A stretch of 64,000 bases of DNA from Streptomyces sp. NL15-2K (lineage in GTDB: Bacteria; Actinomycetota; Actinomycetes; Streptomycetales; Streptomycetaceae): assembly GCF_030551255.1 (NCBI RefSeq), contig NZ_CP130630.1, positions 11,779,001 through 11,843,000 of the forward strand, written 5' to 3'. A program made the translations under genes and the position numbers. Below, one piece after another: positions 18,401 through 25,795 of this stretch; within the stretch, counting starts at the first letter, position 1; each line of letters starts with the position of its first letter. The notes beneath the pieces are model-generated. The model saw nothing but the letters and a program-made list of their open reading frames with translations. It made no database searches and had not been told where the DNA came from.

Positions 18401-20682
18401 CCGCGTTGGAGTCAGGCAGACGGCGACTGGGCGAGCACCACCCCGCCGTCGCGCTCTGCGCGCGCCACCTCGCGCTGGCGCTCCTCGATTCCGCCGAGCC
18501 GGGACCCGGGCCGATCCGGCACGGAGGGGGCTTCGCGAGGGCAGATCGGGCCGAGGCACATCAGAACGACGTCACCGGGAACGACCATGTGCTTGTGCCG
18601 GCGATCCCCGACCTGACGAGGCTCGCACTCCAGGAGGCCCTGTCTCCCCAACCCCATCCGGCCACGGAGCGGCTTCTGGCCCGGTACGTCCGGCCGCACC
18701 TGAGCCGTGGCGGAGCCGAGCCGGGAGGCGCCGGCATGTCGCAGGGCTGGAGCGTGCGGCGGCGCCGAGCGGGCGCGGAGCGGGCGGGGCCGTCGGTGAG
18801 CTATGGGCCCGCTGCCCCTGCCGGCATCGAGTCGGCCACTGGGGAAGAGGCGCCCCCACTCCTCTTCCCCAGTCCCGCCGACGTACTGGCCCTGGCCGCC
18901 GGCGAGGAGGACCACCATCTGATCGAACAGCTGAGAGGCCAACAGCGCGGCGCCCGTGCGGTGGTCCTGGGCGAGCTCCTGCGCATTGCCGCCGCGGTCA
19001 CGACGGGCCGCACGGACGAGTCGATCAGGCCCCAGTGGGTACGGGACCTCCTCCTGCAGGCCGAAAGGGCCAATCCCGGAGCGGTCTCCGAGGTCCTGCG
19101 CCATCCCTGCGTCGGCCGCTGGATGAGCCGGGCGCTGCGCGCCCTGTACTCCCCGCCCGGCGGGCCTCGAGCATGGTCCGGTACGCCACCCGCCGACCTG
19201 AGCCATTTGTATTCGATCGCGGCAGCAGCGGGCTTCAACGCCGGCGTCGCCCTCACCCTTCCCCTCTCCGTGCGTGACGGCTTCGTCTTCCTACCCGGCC
19301 TGGGAGCGGCCGACTTCTCCGGGACCGGGGCCACTGCCGCACAGATCTCCGGAGACGGGCGCACCGCCCTGATCCGCGCCGGGAGCAACGAAGTGATGCT
19401 GCCCAGCCGGAGCAATCCCCGCCCCAGGGGCTGGGTCCCCGTCACCCGTGTACGCAGGCCCGTCAGGCGGGGAATCTCCTTCGATCTGGTGCTGGAGGAC
19501 AGGGACCCCTACCGGCAGACCGATGGTCCCGTGGCACCCCGCCCGTTGGGCCAGACGGACGTCACCCACTGGCGGCGGACCACTCGTGAGGCGGCGGACC
19601 TGTTGGCCCGAGTCGCCCCCCGGCAGGCCGAGACACTGGCGACGGCCCTCACCTCGCTCACGCCTTGGCCCCGATCGGACGGTGCGATGGCGTCGGTCTC
19701 GTCCAGTGACGCGTTCGGCGGGGCCGTGATCAGCTCGCCACCGGACGCCGAGGACCTCGCCGTCACCCTGCTGCACGAATTCCGCCACATGAAGCTCAAC
19801 GCAGTACTGGACTGCCTTGATCTGTACGAGGAGGGGGAGAGCCCCGACGGGGAGCTCTTCTACGCACCGTGGCGGGACGACCCGCGCCCCCTTCCCGGCT
19901 TCTTCCACGGGGTCTTCGCCTTCTTCGGGGTGTCCGACTTCTGGCGGAAGCTCGTCGAGGAGGCGACGGGGGAGACGCTCCGGCGTGCGCAGTTCCAGTT
20001 GGCGTACTGGCGCGCGCAGACCCGGGACGCGTATGTCGCGCTGTGTTCGTCTCCCCGTCTGACCGCGGCGGGACGGGAGTTCGCGGCCGCCGTGGGCAAG
20101 GGCCTCGTGACCTGGTTCGAGTACGAAGCCGTCCCCGAGGAGATCGCGGCGATCGCCATGGACGCGGTCATGGCCCACCGCGTGCTGTGGCGGCTGCACC
20201 ACCTGCACCCGGCCTTCCCGGACGAGGCGGAAGTCGCCGACGCATGGCGGTCCAAGGCGCCCTGCCCACCCATGGACCACCGCACAGTGCGCGTGGCCCC
20301 GGGCCCCTCGGTGCCCTCGCTCGGCGGTCTCCCGGCGCAGCTGTACCGGGAAGCGACCGACCCTTCCCACAACTTCGGCGATGCGGACGAGGCCTGCCGC
20401 CTCGCCATCGACGAGGTGACACGGTCGCCGCAGCGACATGAGAGGTGGATGCGCCTCGCCCTCGTCCTGCGGCGGGCATGCGCGGCGACCTCTTCCGGCA
20501 CCTCGCAGACGGCCGCGGCGGCACAAACCCTGACTCACTGGCCGGAATTGGTCCGCGCCACCCACATCCGTCTCACCGCCGCCATCGGCAGGCGTCCGCA
20601 TCCGGTGGAACTGGCCGCTTGGCTGGGCGAGTCGAGGAGCACCACCGATCGTTCCGCCCTCCCACCCATGTACCCCCTGTGA
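15418..20682 (+). CDS. Giant fusion: trypsin-like protease, NB-ARC NTPase, TPRs, HExxH domain
   Basis: A single uninterrupted 1754-codon frame. Residues 1-220 are a trypsin/V8-like protease with His42 (TAAHVV), Asp76 (VDAAVL) and Ser171 (GMSGAAV). Residues about 280-640 form an NB-ARC STAND ATPase with P-loop GMGGSGKTT (Lys323) and Walker B LLIMDN (Asp395). TPRs follow (about 700-1080). After a low-complexity Arg/Gly linker (about 1095-1140) comes a domain with HEFRH at 1453-1457 and APWRDDPRPLPG, matching the HExxH family that NCBI annotates as putative alpha-ketoglutarate-type peptide beta-hydroxylase. That last domain is usually a separate protein. A GTG at 15430 with GGGGG upstream is an alternative start. 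A ligand-activated protease that also hydroxylates a target is conceivable but unproven. Confidence 0.85.
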   Translation: MGVDRGLIPERAAEIIVRRRHGRNRRGSGYLVAPGRVLTAAHVVKGAVSVRVRFQADRPGERTIEASVVWRHVGVDAAVLALQGVPVGVEEDVAPVRFGQVSEWDRVVRCTALGFPRFKLRTHPDGSRYRDSEHVHATCALLSNRREGTLDLKVDSPPDDDPDQDPWEGMSGAAVFCNGHLVGVVSLHHRTDGRGRIAARRVDRWTEKLTKAQSAALTHALGGWLDLSRLPDSVRPTSTGAAPGDLRSPDVTVGPYGQARVTAGPSDGAPMPLGLPGRQVSDDQLRGRDALVAELTDAVRRRADGDPSVSGVWVLSGMGGSGKTTVALEAAHRLKRQVRHVWWVSAAQVGDFVATLRAVAYAAGAREAEFSGRHPADVLWDRLNALTTPWLLIMDNVDDPSVLEVHPEARGSGWLRQPAGPQGTVLITSRLSRAEFWAVDGVHMIAVDVLSTADGARVLCDLAPTAGDEEEACDLAEHLGGLPLALNLAGSYLKKAGEKTSVLPHRTFTDYRRQFEALLATAASDPDMDGGSRRTIPTTYELSLGLLDGGRTKLARPLLRLLCALGPTRIPHEKPLDLLDQELLATSGLFEHVTHERLQDALDGLSGLNLIRFVDTAGAQETPDEGPTTWISIHPVIRAANRPQPDFRAHKPLLLRLVTAQLNRCIATLNPDTPEDGPLWRAIAPHCTAPLELLPDDDLAATGDMDAGLVVEVTEPAVRAAEYHRHLGMYGEAVTELTAVSRIRARALGDDAPATIVSRLRLGWMLRDHGSLREADQLYQEVVRHCERALPDGHPYLQSARTGRARVLRELARYEEAETELRAALAMRLRDSPANSVGILRIRHDLATLDHKRGRPKEAATELRDVVRRLKALTGDDDLLALAMEVGLVRGLRDAGDAGEAEALAENVVRRYLRVRESDHPDVLLARHERARLLRDRESDTASLERAREELTDVWRISERRIGPDHPDTIAAQHELASVWHRLGRPDFAGELFRAALESGRRRLGEHHPAVALCARHLALALLDSAEPGPGPIRHGGGFARADRAEAHQNDVTGNDHVLVPAIPDLTRLALQEALSPQPHPATERLLARYVRPHLSRGGAEPGGAGMSQGWSVRRRRAGAERAGPSVSYGPAAPAGIESATGEEAPPLLFPSPADVLALAAGEEDHHLIEQLRGQQRGARAVVLGELLRIAAAVTTGRTDESIRPQWVRDLLLQAERANPGAVSEVLRHPCVGRWMSRALRALYSPPGGPRAWSGTPPADLSHLYSIAAAAGFNAGVALTLPLSVRDGFVFLPGLGAADFSGTGATAAQISGDGRTALIRAGSNEVMLPSRSNPRPRGWVPVTRVRRPVRRGISFDLVLEDRDPYRQTDGPVAPRPLGQTDVTHWRRTTREAADLLARVAPRQAETLATALTSLTPWPRSDGAMASVSSSDAFGGAVISSPPDAEDLAVTLLHEFRHMKLNAVLDCLDLYEEGESPDGELFYAPWRDDPRPLPGFFHGVFAFFGVSDFWRKLVEEATGETLRRAQFQLAYWRAQTRDAYVALCSSPRLTAAGREFAAAVGKGLVTWFEYEAVPEEIAAIAMDAVMAHRVLWRLHHLHPAFPDEAEVADAWRSKAPCPPMDHRTVRVAPGPSVPSLGGLPAQLYREATDPSHNFGDADEACRLAIDEVTRSPQRHERWMRLALVLRRACAATSSGTSQTAAAAQTLTHWPELVRATHIRLTAAIGRRPHPVELAAWLGESRSTTDRSALPPMYPL

Positions 20683-20716
20683 CAGTCAGACGTATACGGC
20701 TCGCGCGCGGCTTCGT

Positions 20717-22012
20717 CTAACGTCGGCGCAGATCCACGATCCGCCGCATCTTCCCCACCGACCGCTCCAGCGACTCCGGATCGACGATCTCCACCTCGAC
20801 CGACACGCCGATGCCGTCCTTGACGGCCGCCTGGATGGACCGTGCAGCCGCCTCCCGGGTTTCATGGTTGGCGTCGGGACGGGCCTCGGCACGGACGGTC
20901 AGGGCATCGAGGCGGCCCTCGCGGGTCAGGCGCAGCTGGAAATGGGGAGCGACGCCCGGTGTGCGCAGCACGATCTCCTCGATCTGCGTGGGGAAGAGGT
21001 TCACCCCGCGCAGGATCACCATGTCGTCGCTGCGGCCGGTCACCTTCTCCATCCGCCGGAAGACCCGGGCAGTGCCGGGCAGCAGCCGTGTCAGGTCGCG
21101 CGTCCGGTAGCGGATGACAGGCATGGCCTGCTTGGTGAGTGAGGTGAAGACGAGCTCCCCCTGCTCGCCGTCCGGCAGTACCTCACCGGTGATCGGGTCG
21201 ACGACCTCGGGGAAGAAGTGGTCCTCCCACACGTGCAGCCCGTCCTTGGTCTCCACGCACTCCTGCGCGACCCCCGGGCCGATCACCTCCGACAGCCCGT
21301 ATATGTCGACCGCGTCGATCGCGAACCGCTCCTCGATCTCCTGCCGCATCCGCTCGGTCCAGGGCTCGGCGCCGAAGATCCCCACGCGCAGGGACGTGCC
21401 GCGCGGGTCGACGCCCTGGCGTTCGAACTCGTCGAGAATCGTCAGCATGTACGAGGGCGTCACCATGATGACCTCGGGCCTGAGGTCCTGGATCAACTGG
21501 ACCTGGCGGGCGGTCATACCGCCGGACGCGGGGATGACCGTACAGCCGAGGCGCTCGGCCCCGTAGTGGGCGCCCAGTCCACCCGTGAAGAGCCCATAGC
21601 CGTAGGCCACATGCACCTTGTCGCCGGGCCGTGCGCCCGCCGCACGGAGGGAGCGGGCCACCATGTCGGCCCACAGGGAAAGGTCGTCGTCGGTGTAGCC
21701 GACGACCGTGGGGCGTCCGGTGGTGCCGCTCGACGCGTGGATGCGGCGGATACGGCCCTGGGGCACGGCGAACATCCCGTACGGATAGTTCTCGCGCAGG
21801 TCCGCCTTGGTCGTGAACGGGAAACGGGACAGGTCGGCCAGGGCCCGGCAGTCCTCCGGACGGACACCGGCCTTGTCGAAGGACTCCCGGTAGAAGGGCA
21901 CGTTGTCGTACGCGTGCCGCAGCGAGGCCCGCAGCCGCTCCGCTTGCAACGCCCGCAGCGCCGCGCCGTCGAGCCGTTCACCCGAGTCCAGCAGGTCCGT
22001 CGCGTCCGCCAT
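20717..22012 (-). CDS. paaK: Phenylacetate-CoA ligase
   Basis: A 431-residue AMP-forming ligase of the PaaK family. It shows the hallmark N-terminal DNVPFYRESFDKAG segment, the adenylate-binding SSGTTGRPTVVGYT motif, IYGLSEVIGPGVAQEC, and the C-terminal GRSDDMVILRGVNLFPTQIEE. It converts phenylacetate or a related aryl acid to its CoA thioester in the cytosol. No paaABCDE epoxidase or other pathway genes are in the window, so it may be an orphan or feed a distant cluster. A perfect palindrome lies 38 bases upstream of its start, at 22050-22067. It converges with the giant fusion gene across 34 bases. Confidence 0.93.
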   Translation of the reverse strand: MADATDLLDSGERLDGAALRALQAERLRASLRHAYDNVPFYRESFDKAGVRPEDCRALADLSRFPFTTKADLRENYPYGMFAVPQGRIRRIHASSGTTGRPTVVGYTDDDLSLWADMVARSLRAAGARPGDKVHVAYGYGLFTGGLGAHYGAERLGCTVIPASGGMTARQVQLIQDLRPEVIMVTPSYMLTILDEFERQGVDPRGTSLRVGIFGAEPWTERMRQEIEERFAIDAVDIYGLSEVIGPGVAQECVETKDGLHVWEDHFFPEVVDPITGEVLPDGEQGELVFTSLTKQAMPVIRYRTRDLTRLLPGTARVFRRMEKVTGRSDDMVILRGVNLFPTQIEEIVLRTPGVAPHFQLRLTREGRLDALTVRAEARPDANHETREAAARSIQAAVKDGIGVSVEVEIVDPESLERSVGKMRRIVDLRRR

Positions 22013-22049
22013 GGCGCCTCTCCCTCATCGACGACCGAATCGATCCGGG

Positions 22050-22067
22050 CGACCGATCATTCGGTCG
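22050..22067. promoter_or_regulatory. Palindromic operator upstream of paaK
   Basis: CGACCGA-TCAT-TCGGTCG is a perfect 7-4-7 palindrome in the gap between paaK (minus strand, start 22012) and the alpha/beta hydrolase gene (plus strand, start 22169). The ACCGA...TCGGT core resembles sites predicted for the TetR-type phenylacetyl-CoA repressor PaaR in actinobacteria. A partial copy, GACCGAAT, lies 18 bases to the left (22033). No regulator gene is adjacent. Confidence 0.55.
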
Positions 22068-22168
22068 AGCCGTTCTGGATCAGTTATCCAGCCCCGGCTC
22101 GCTCAGGCAAGAGGGCGGGCCGGAGAACTCCGTTGCCCGGGCGGCCGTCGATCGTCAGGATCGGTGCG

Positions 22169-23020
22169 ATGCCGACCTTCACCGCGTCCGACGGGACCGA
22201 ACTCACCTATCACCTGCGGGGCGAGGGTTCGCCGCTCGTCGTGTTGCCCGGAGGGCCGATGCGGGCCTCGGCCTATCTCGGGGATCTGGGCGGGCTGTCC
22301 GCGTACCGGCGACTCGTCCTGCTCGATCTGCGGGGCACCGGTGACTCCGCGGTGCCGGCGGATCCGGCGACGGCCCGCTGCGACCGGCTGGTGGACGACG
22401 TGGAGGTGTTGCGGGCCCACATGGGGTGGGAGCACATGGACGTGCTCGGGCATTCGGCGGGCGGCAGCCTCGCCATGCTGTACGCGGCTCGGTACCCGGA
22501 GCGGGTGGGGCGGCTGCTGCTGGTCACCGCTACTCCCTGGGCGCTGGGTATGCCGGCGACGGACGGGGACCGGCTGGCGGCGGCCCGGCTGCGGACGGGC
22601 GAGCCGTGGTTCGAGGGAGTGTTTCCGGCGTTCGAGGCGTGGCTGGCGGGGACGGGCGAGTACGACCCGGTGTTCGCGCCGTTCTTCTACGGACGCTGGG
22701 ACAAGGCCGCCGAGGAACATGAGGCGCGCGCCGACGAGGAGTTCAACGACGAGGCCGCCGATGTGTACGGCTCCGAGGGTGCCTACGATCCTCCCGCGAC
22801 CCGGGCAGGTCTCGCGCGGCTGACCGCCCCCGTCCTCGTCCTCGCCGGGGAACTCGACGGCGGCCCGCGACCCGAACTGGCGCGGCGTGCGGCCGAAGCC
22901 TTCCCGCACGCCGAGTGCGCCGTCCAGCCGGGCGCCGGACACTACCCGTGGCTGGACGACCCGGAATGGTTCGTGGGCCGCCTGACCGCGTTCCTCGACG
23001 GCCCTCAGCCGGGCCGGTAG
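22169..23020 (+). CDS. Alpha/beta hydrolase
   Basis: A 283-residue single-domain hydrolase. The oxyanion region VLPGGPMRAS, the LDLRGTGDS strand, the nucleophile elbow LGHSAGGS (Ser about residue 97), the acid in VLAGELDGG, and the base His in GAGHYPW are all visible, so the catalytic triad is complete. It resembles proline iminopeptidase-like esterases. There is no signal peptide. It shares the upstream gap with paaK, is transcribed away from it, and ends one base before the converging ligase gene. Confidence 0.87.
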   Translation: MPTFTASDGTELTYHLRGEGSPLVVLPGGPMRASAYLGDLGGLSAYRRLVLLDLRGTGDSAVPADPATARCDRLVDDVEVLRAHMGWEHMDVLGHSAGGSLAMLYAARYPERVGRLLLVTATPWALGMPATDGDRLAAARLRTGEPWFEGVFPAFEAWLAGTGEYDPVFAPFFYGRWDKAAEEHEARADEEFNDEAADVYGSEGAYDPPATRAGLARLTAPVLVLAGELDGGPRPELARRAAEAFPHAECAVQPGAGHYPWLDDPEWFVGRLTAFLDGPQPGR

Positions 23021-23021
23021 C

Positions 23022-24641
23022 TCACCGGTCCGCGGCCACCGCCACTTCCCGGGCCCACCGGTAGTCCGCCTTGCCGCTCGGCGAGCGCCGGATGGTCTCC
23101 GTGACCACCAGCCGGCGCGGGATCTTGTATCCCGCGAGCCGGGCACGGCAGTGGGTCTGGATGTCCTCGAGGGACGGTCGCCCCGCGCCCTCGCGCAGCT
23201 GCACCACCGCCGCCACATGGTGGCCCCACTTCGCGTCCGGCACACCGGCCACCAGCGCGTCGTACACGTCCGGATGGGACTTCAGCGCCTGCTCGACCTC
23301 CTCCGGATACACCTTCTCGCCACCCGTGTTGATGCACTGCGACCCTCGGCCTAGGACGGTGACCACGCCCTCCTCGTCGACGGTGGCCATGTCGCCGAGC
23401 AGCACCCACCGCTCGCCGTCCTTCTCGAAGAAGGTCTCGGCGGTTTTCCGCGAGTCGTTGTAGTAGCCGAGCGGCACGTGGCCGCACTGCGCGACACGGC
23501 CCACCTCGCCCACGGCGACCGGCTCGTGGGTGGCCGGATCGACCACCTGCGTACGGGAGTTGACGCGGATGCGGAAGCCGCGTTCGGGGCCCGAGTCCTC
23601 CGTCGCCGTGCCGTTGAAGCCGGACTCCGAGGAGCCGAAGTTGTTGAGCAGCATGACGTTCGGGACGAGCGCCTGGAACTGCCGGCGCACCGTGTCCGAC
23701 ATGATCGCCCCCGAGGACGACACGCTGAACATCGACGACATGTCGGTGCCCTTCATCGGGCCTTCGAGCGCGTCGATCAGCGGGCGCAGCATCGCGTCGC
23801 CCACCAGGGACATGCTGGTGACCTTCTCCTTCTCGACGGTCCGCAGCACCTCCTCGGGCGCGAACTTGCGGTGCAGCACGACGCGTTGGCCGAAGTTGAA
23901 GCCGATGAAGGCGGTCAGGGTGGACGTGCCGTGCATCAGCGGGGGAGCGGGGAAGAACGTGATGCCCGCGCCGCCGGCCGCGACCCGCTCGGCGAGCTCC
24001 TCCGGCTTCTTCACCGGCTCCCCGGTCGGCGAGCCGCCGCCGAGCCCGGAGAAGAACAGGTCCTCCTGACGCCACATCACACCCTTGGGCATCCCGGTGG
24101 TGCCGCCGGTGTAGATGATGAACTGGTCGTCTCCGGAGCGGGGCGGGAACCCGCGCTCCGGGGAGCCCGCGGACTCCGCGTCCGTGAAGGCCACGGCGGG
24201 CACGTCGGCCGCCCCCGGCGCCGGCGCCCCGACCCGCACCAGGTGCCGTAACCCGTCCGCCCGTGGCAGCGCCGCCGCCACCCGGTCGGTGAACTCCGCG
24301 TCGAAGACCAGGCCCGCCAGATCGGCGTCCCGGTAGAGGTACACCAACTCCTCTTCCACGTAGCGGTAGTTGACGTTGACCGGCACGATCCGCGCCTTGA
24401 GGCACCCCAGCACGGTCTGCAGGTACTCGACGCCGTTGTAGAGATGGAGCCCGACGTGCTCGCCTGGGCGTATCCCGCGGTCGACCAGATGATGGCCGAC
24501 GCGGTTGGCGGCGGCGTCCAGCTCCGCGTACGTCAGCCGGCGCTCGGCGCCCGTGCCGGGGATGTCGAGGTACACGAGCGCCTCGCGGTCCGGCACCACG
24601 TCGACGACCGACTCGAACAGGTCCGCAAGGTTGTACTCCAC
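23022..24641 (-). CDS. Acyl-CoA synthetase resembling sterol-CoA ligase FadD19
   Basis: A 539-residue ANL ligase with YTGGTTGMPKGVMWR as AMP motif, SSSGAIMSDTVRRQF, NNFGSSESGFNGT, LGRGSQCINTGGEKVYPEEVE, and the C-terminal SPSGKADYRWA lysine. These segments are close to mycobacterial FadD19, which activates C24-branched sterol side chains. The gene is divergent from an EchA19-like hydratase, as in that module. The GTG start at 24641 is preceded by AGGAGG. It could equally act on other branched or long-chain acids; no ring-degradation genes are in view. Confidence 0.88.
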   Translation of the reverse strand: MEYNLADLFESVVDVVPDREALVYLDIPGTGAERRLTYAELDAAANRVGHHLVDRGIRPGEHVGLHLYNGVEYLQTVLGCLKARIVPVNVNYRYVEEELVYLYRDADLAGLVFDAEFTDRVAAALPRADGLRHLVRVGAPAPGAADVPAVAFTDAESAGSPERGFPPRSGDDQFIIYTGGTTGMPKGVMWRQEDLFFSGLGGGSPTGEPVKKPEELAERVAAGGAGITFFPAPPLMHGTSTLTAFIGFNFGQRVVLHRKFAPEEVLRTVEKEKVTSMSLVGDAMLRPLIDALEGPMKGTDMSSMFSVSSSGAIMSDTVRRQFQALVPNVMLLNNFGSSESGFNGTATEDSGPERGFRIRVNSRTQVVDPATHEPVAVGEVGRVAQCGHVPLGYYNDSRKTAETFFEKDGERWVLLGDMATVDEEGVVTVLGRGSQCINTGGEKVYPEEVEQALKSHPDVYDALVAGVPDAKWGHHVAAVVQLREGAGRPSLEDIQTHCRARLAGYKIPRRLVVTETIRRSPSGKADYRWAREVAVAADR

Positions 24642-24736
24642 CGCTCCTCCTGACCCCGGGGCGTGCCTGGCATCCGTCGGTTCGCGGTCATCAGAGCAAA
24701 GGGGGGCGCAACTGTGAAGGGTCCGCGTCCAAGAAA

Positions 24737-24753
24737 TCTGACTCCCTGTCAGA
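24737..24753. promoter_or_regulatory. Operator-like palindrome, copy 2
   Basis: TCTGAC-N5-GTCAGA is a perfect 6-5-6 palindrome between the divergent FadD19-like and EchA19-like genes. Flanking bases GAAA and AAAACTCTT match copy 1 at 9740-9756. The position fits a repressor site controlling both divergent transcripts. Confidence 0.6.
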
Positions 24754-24818
24754 AAACTCTTGAACTGCTCAGGCGCCTACTGCAACCTGTTCTCGTTCTT
24801 TCAGAGGGGAGATGGGCG

Positions 24819-25619
24819 ATGAGTGGCACCGAACACCTCACCGTGCGGCGCGAGGGCGCCACGCTGGTGCTCACGCTCAACCGGCCGGAGGCGAAGAACG
24901 CGCTCTCGCTGTCGATGCTCGTCGGCCTCCACGACGGCTGGGTGCGGGCCGACGAGGACGACGAGGTCCGCTCGATCGTGCTGACCGGCGCGGGCGGCGC
25001 GTTCTGCGCCGGCATGGACCTCAAGGCCCTCGCCGGGAACGGCATGGAGGGCGAGCACCACCGCGCCCGCCTCAAGGCCGACCCGGACCTGCACTGGAAG
25101 GCGATGCTGCGCCACCACCGCCCCCGCAAACCGGTGATCGCCGCCGTCGAGGGGTACTGCGTCGCCGGCGGCACGGAGATCCTCCAGGGCACCGACATCC
25201 GGGTCGCGGGCGAGTCCGCGACCTTCGGTCTGTTCGAGGTCAGACGGGGTCTCTTCCCGATCGGCGGCTCCACGGTCCGCCTCCAGCGGCAGATCCCGCG
25301 CACCCACGCCCTGGAGATGCTGCTCACCGGCCGCCCCTACAGCGCCCGCGAGGCCGCGGACATCGGCCTGATCGGCCATGTCGTCCCCGACGGCACCGCA
25401 CTGGACAGGGCCCTGGAGATCGCCGGACAGATCAACGCCTGCGGCCCGCTGGCCGTCGAGGCCGTCAAGGCCTCGGTGTACGAGACCGCGGAGATGACCG
25501 AGACCGACGGGCTCGCCGCCGAACTGAAACGGGGCTGGCCGATCTTCGACACCGCCGACGCCAAGGAAGGCGCCCGCGCCTTCGCGGACAAGCGGCCGCC
25601 CGAGTACAAGCGCGCGTAG
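24819..25619 (+). CDS. Enoyl-CoA hydratase resembling EchA19
   Basis: A 266-residue crotonase-fold protein. The oxyanion-hole loop GAFCAGMDLKAL (about residue 66) and the second loop YCVAGGTEILQGTDIRVAGE are typical. The C-terminal DAKEGARAFADKRPPEYK closely resembles mycobacterial EchA19, which hydrates the enoyl-CoA of sterol side chains. I chose the ATG at 24819 because GAGGGGAG lies seven bases upstream; the frame extends further upstream but through the operator-like site. It starts the rightward operon that continues, after a palindromic repeat, into DUF35 and thiolase genes. Confidence 0.9.
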   Translation: MSGTEHLTVRREGATLVLTLNRPEAKNALSLSMLVGLHDGWVRADEDDEVRSIVLTGAGGAFCAGMDLKALAGNGMEGEHHRARLKADPDLHWKAMLRHHRPRKPVIAAVEGYCVAGGTEILQGTDIRVAGESATFGLFEVRRGLFPIGGSTVRLQRQIPRTHALEMLLTGRPYSAREAADIGLIGHVVPDGTALDRALEIAGQINACGPLAVEAVKASVYETAEMTETDGLAAELKRGWPIFDTADAKEGARAFADKRPPEYKRA

Positions 25620-25677
25620 GCGCTCCGCTGGAGGCTCGGTCGGACACTGCGGGTCGGCGGTGGCTGGTCGCGCCCAC

Positions 25678-25722
25678 GCGGCGGAGCCGCAGATGTCACC
25701 GCGCCGCGCCCCTTTCGGGGCG
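25678..25722. repeat. Intergenic palindromic repeat with short terminator-like hairpins
   Basis: Two hairpins lie in the 176-base gap between the EchA19-like and DUF35 genes. GCGGC-GGA-GCCGC is at 25678-25690, and CGCCCC-TTTC-GGGGCG is at 25707-25722. From memory, this kind of sequence recurs between genes in Streptomyces genomes. Here it interrupts an otherwise tightly packed operon and may reduce read-through into the thiolase genes. Confidence 0.5.
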
Positions 25723-25795
25723 TGACTCACCGATCTTGCTCAGCCACCGCCCGGCCGCCCCACGCGCGCCGGTCCCCGAAGGAGGCAAGCCCTCG

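Noticed and set aside
24642..24818. KstR (sterol repressor) site
   Set aside because: No sequence like the mycobacterial KstR consensus was seen; the palindrome present is different.
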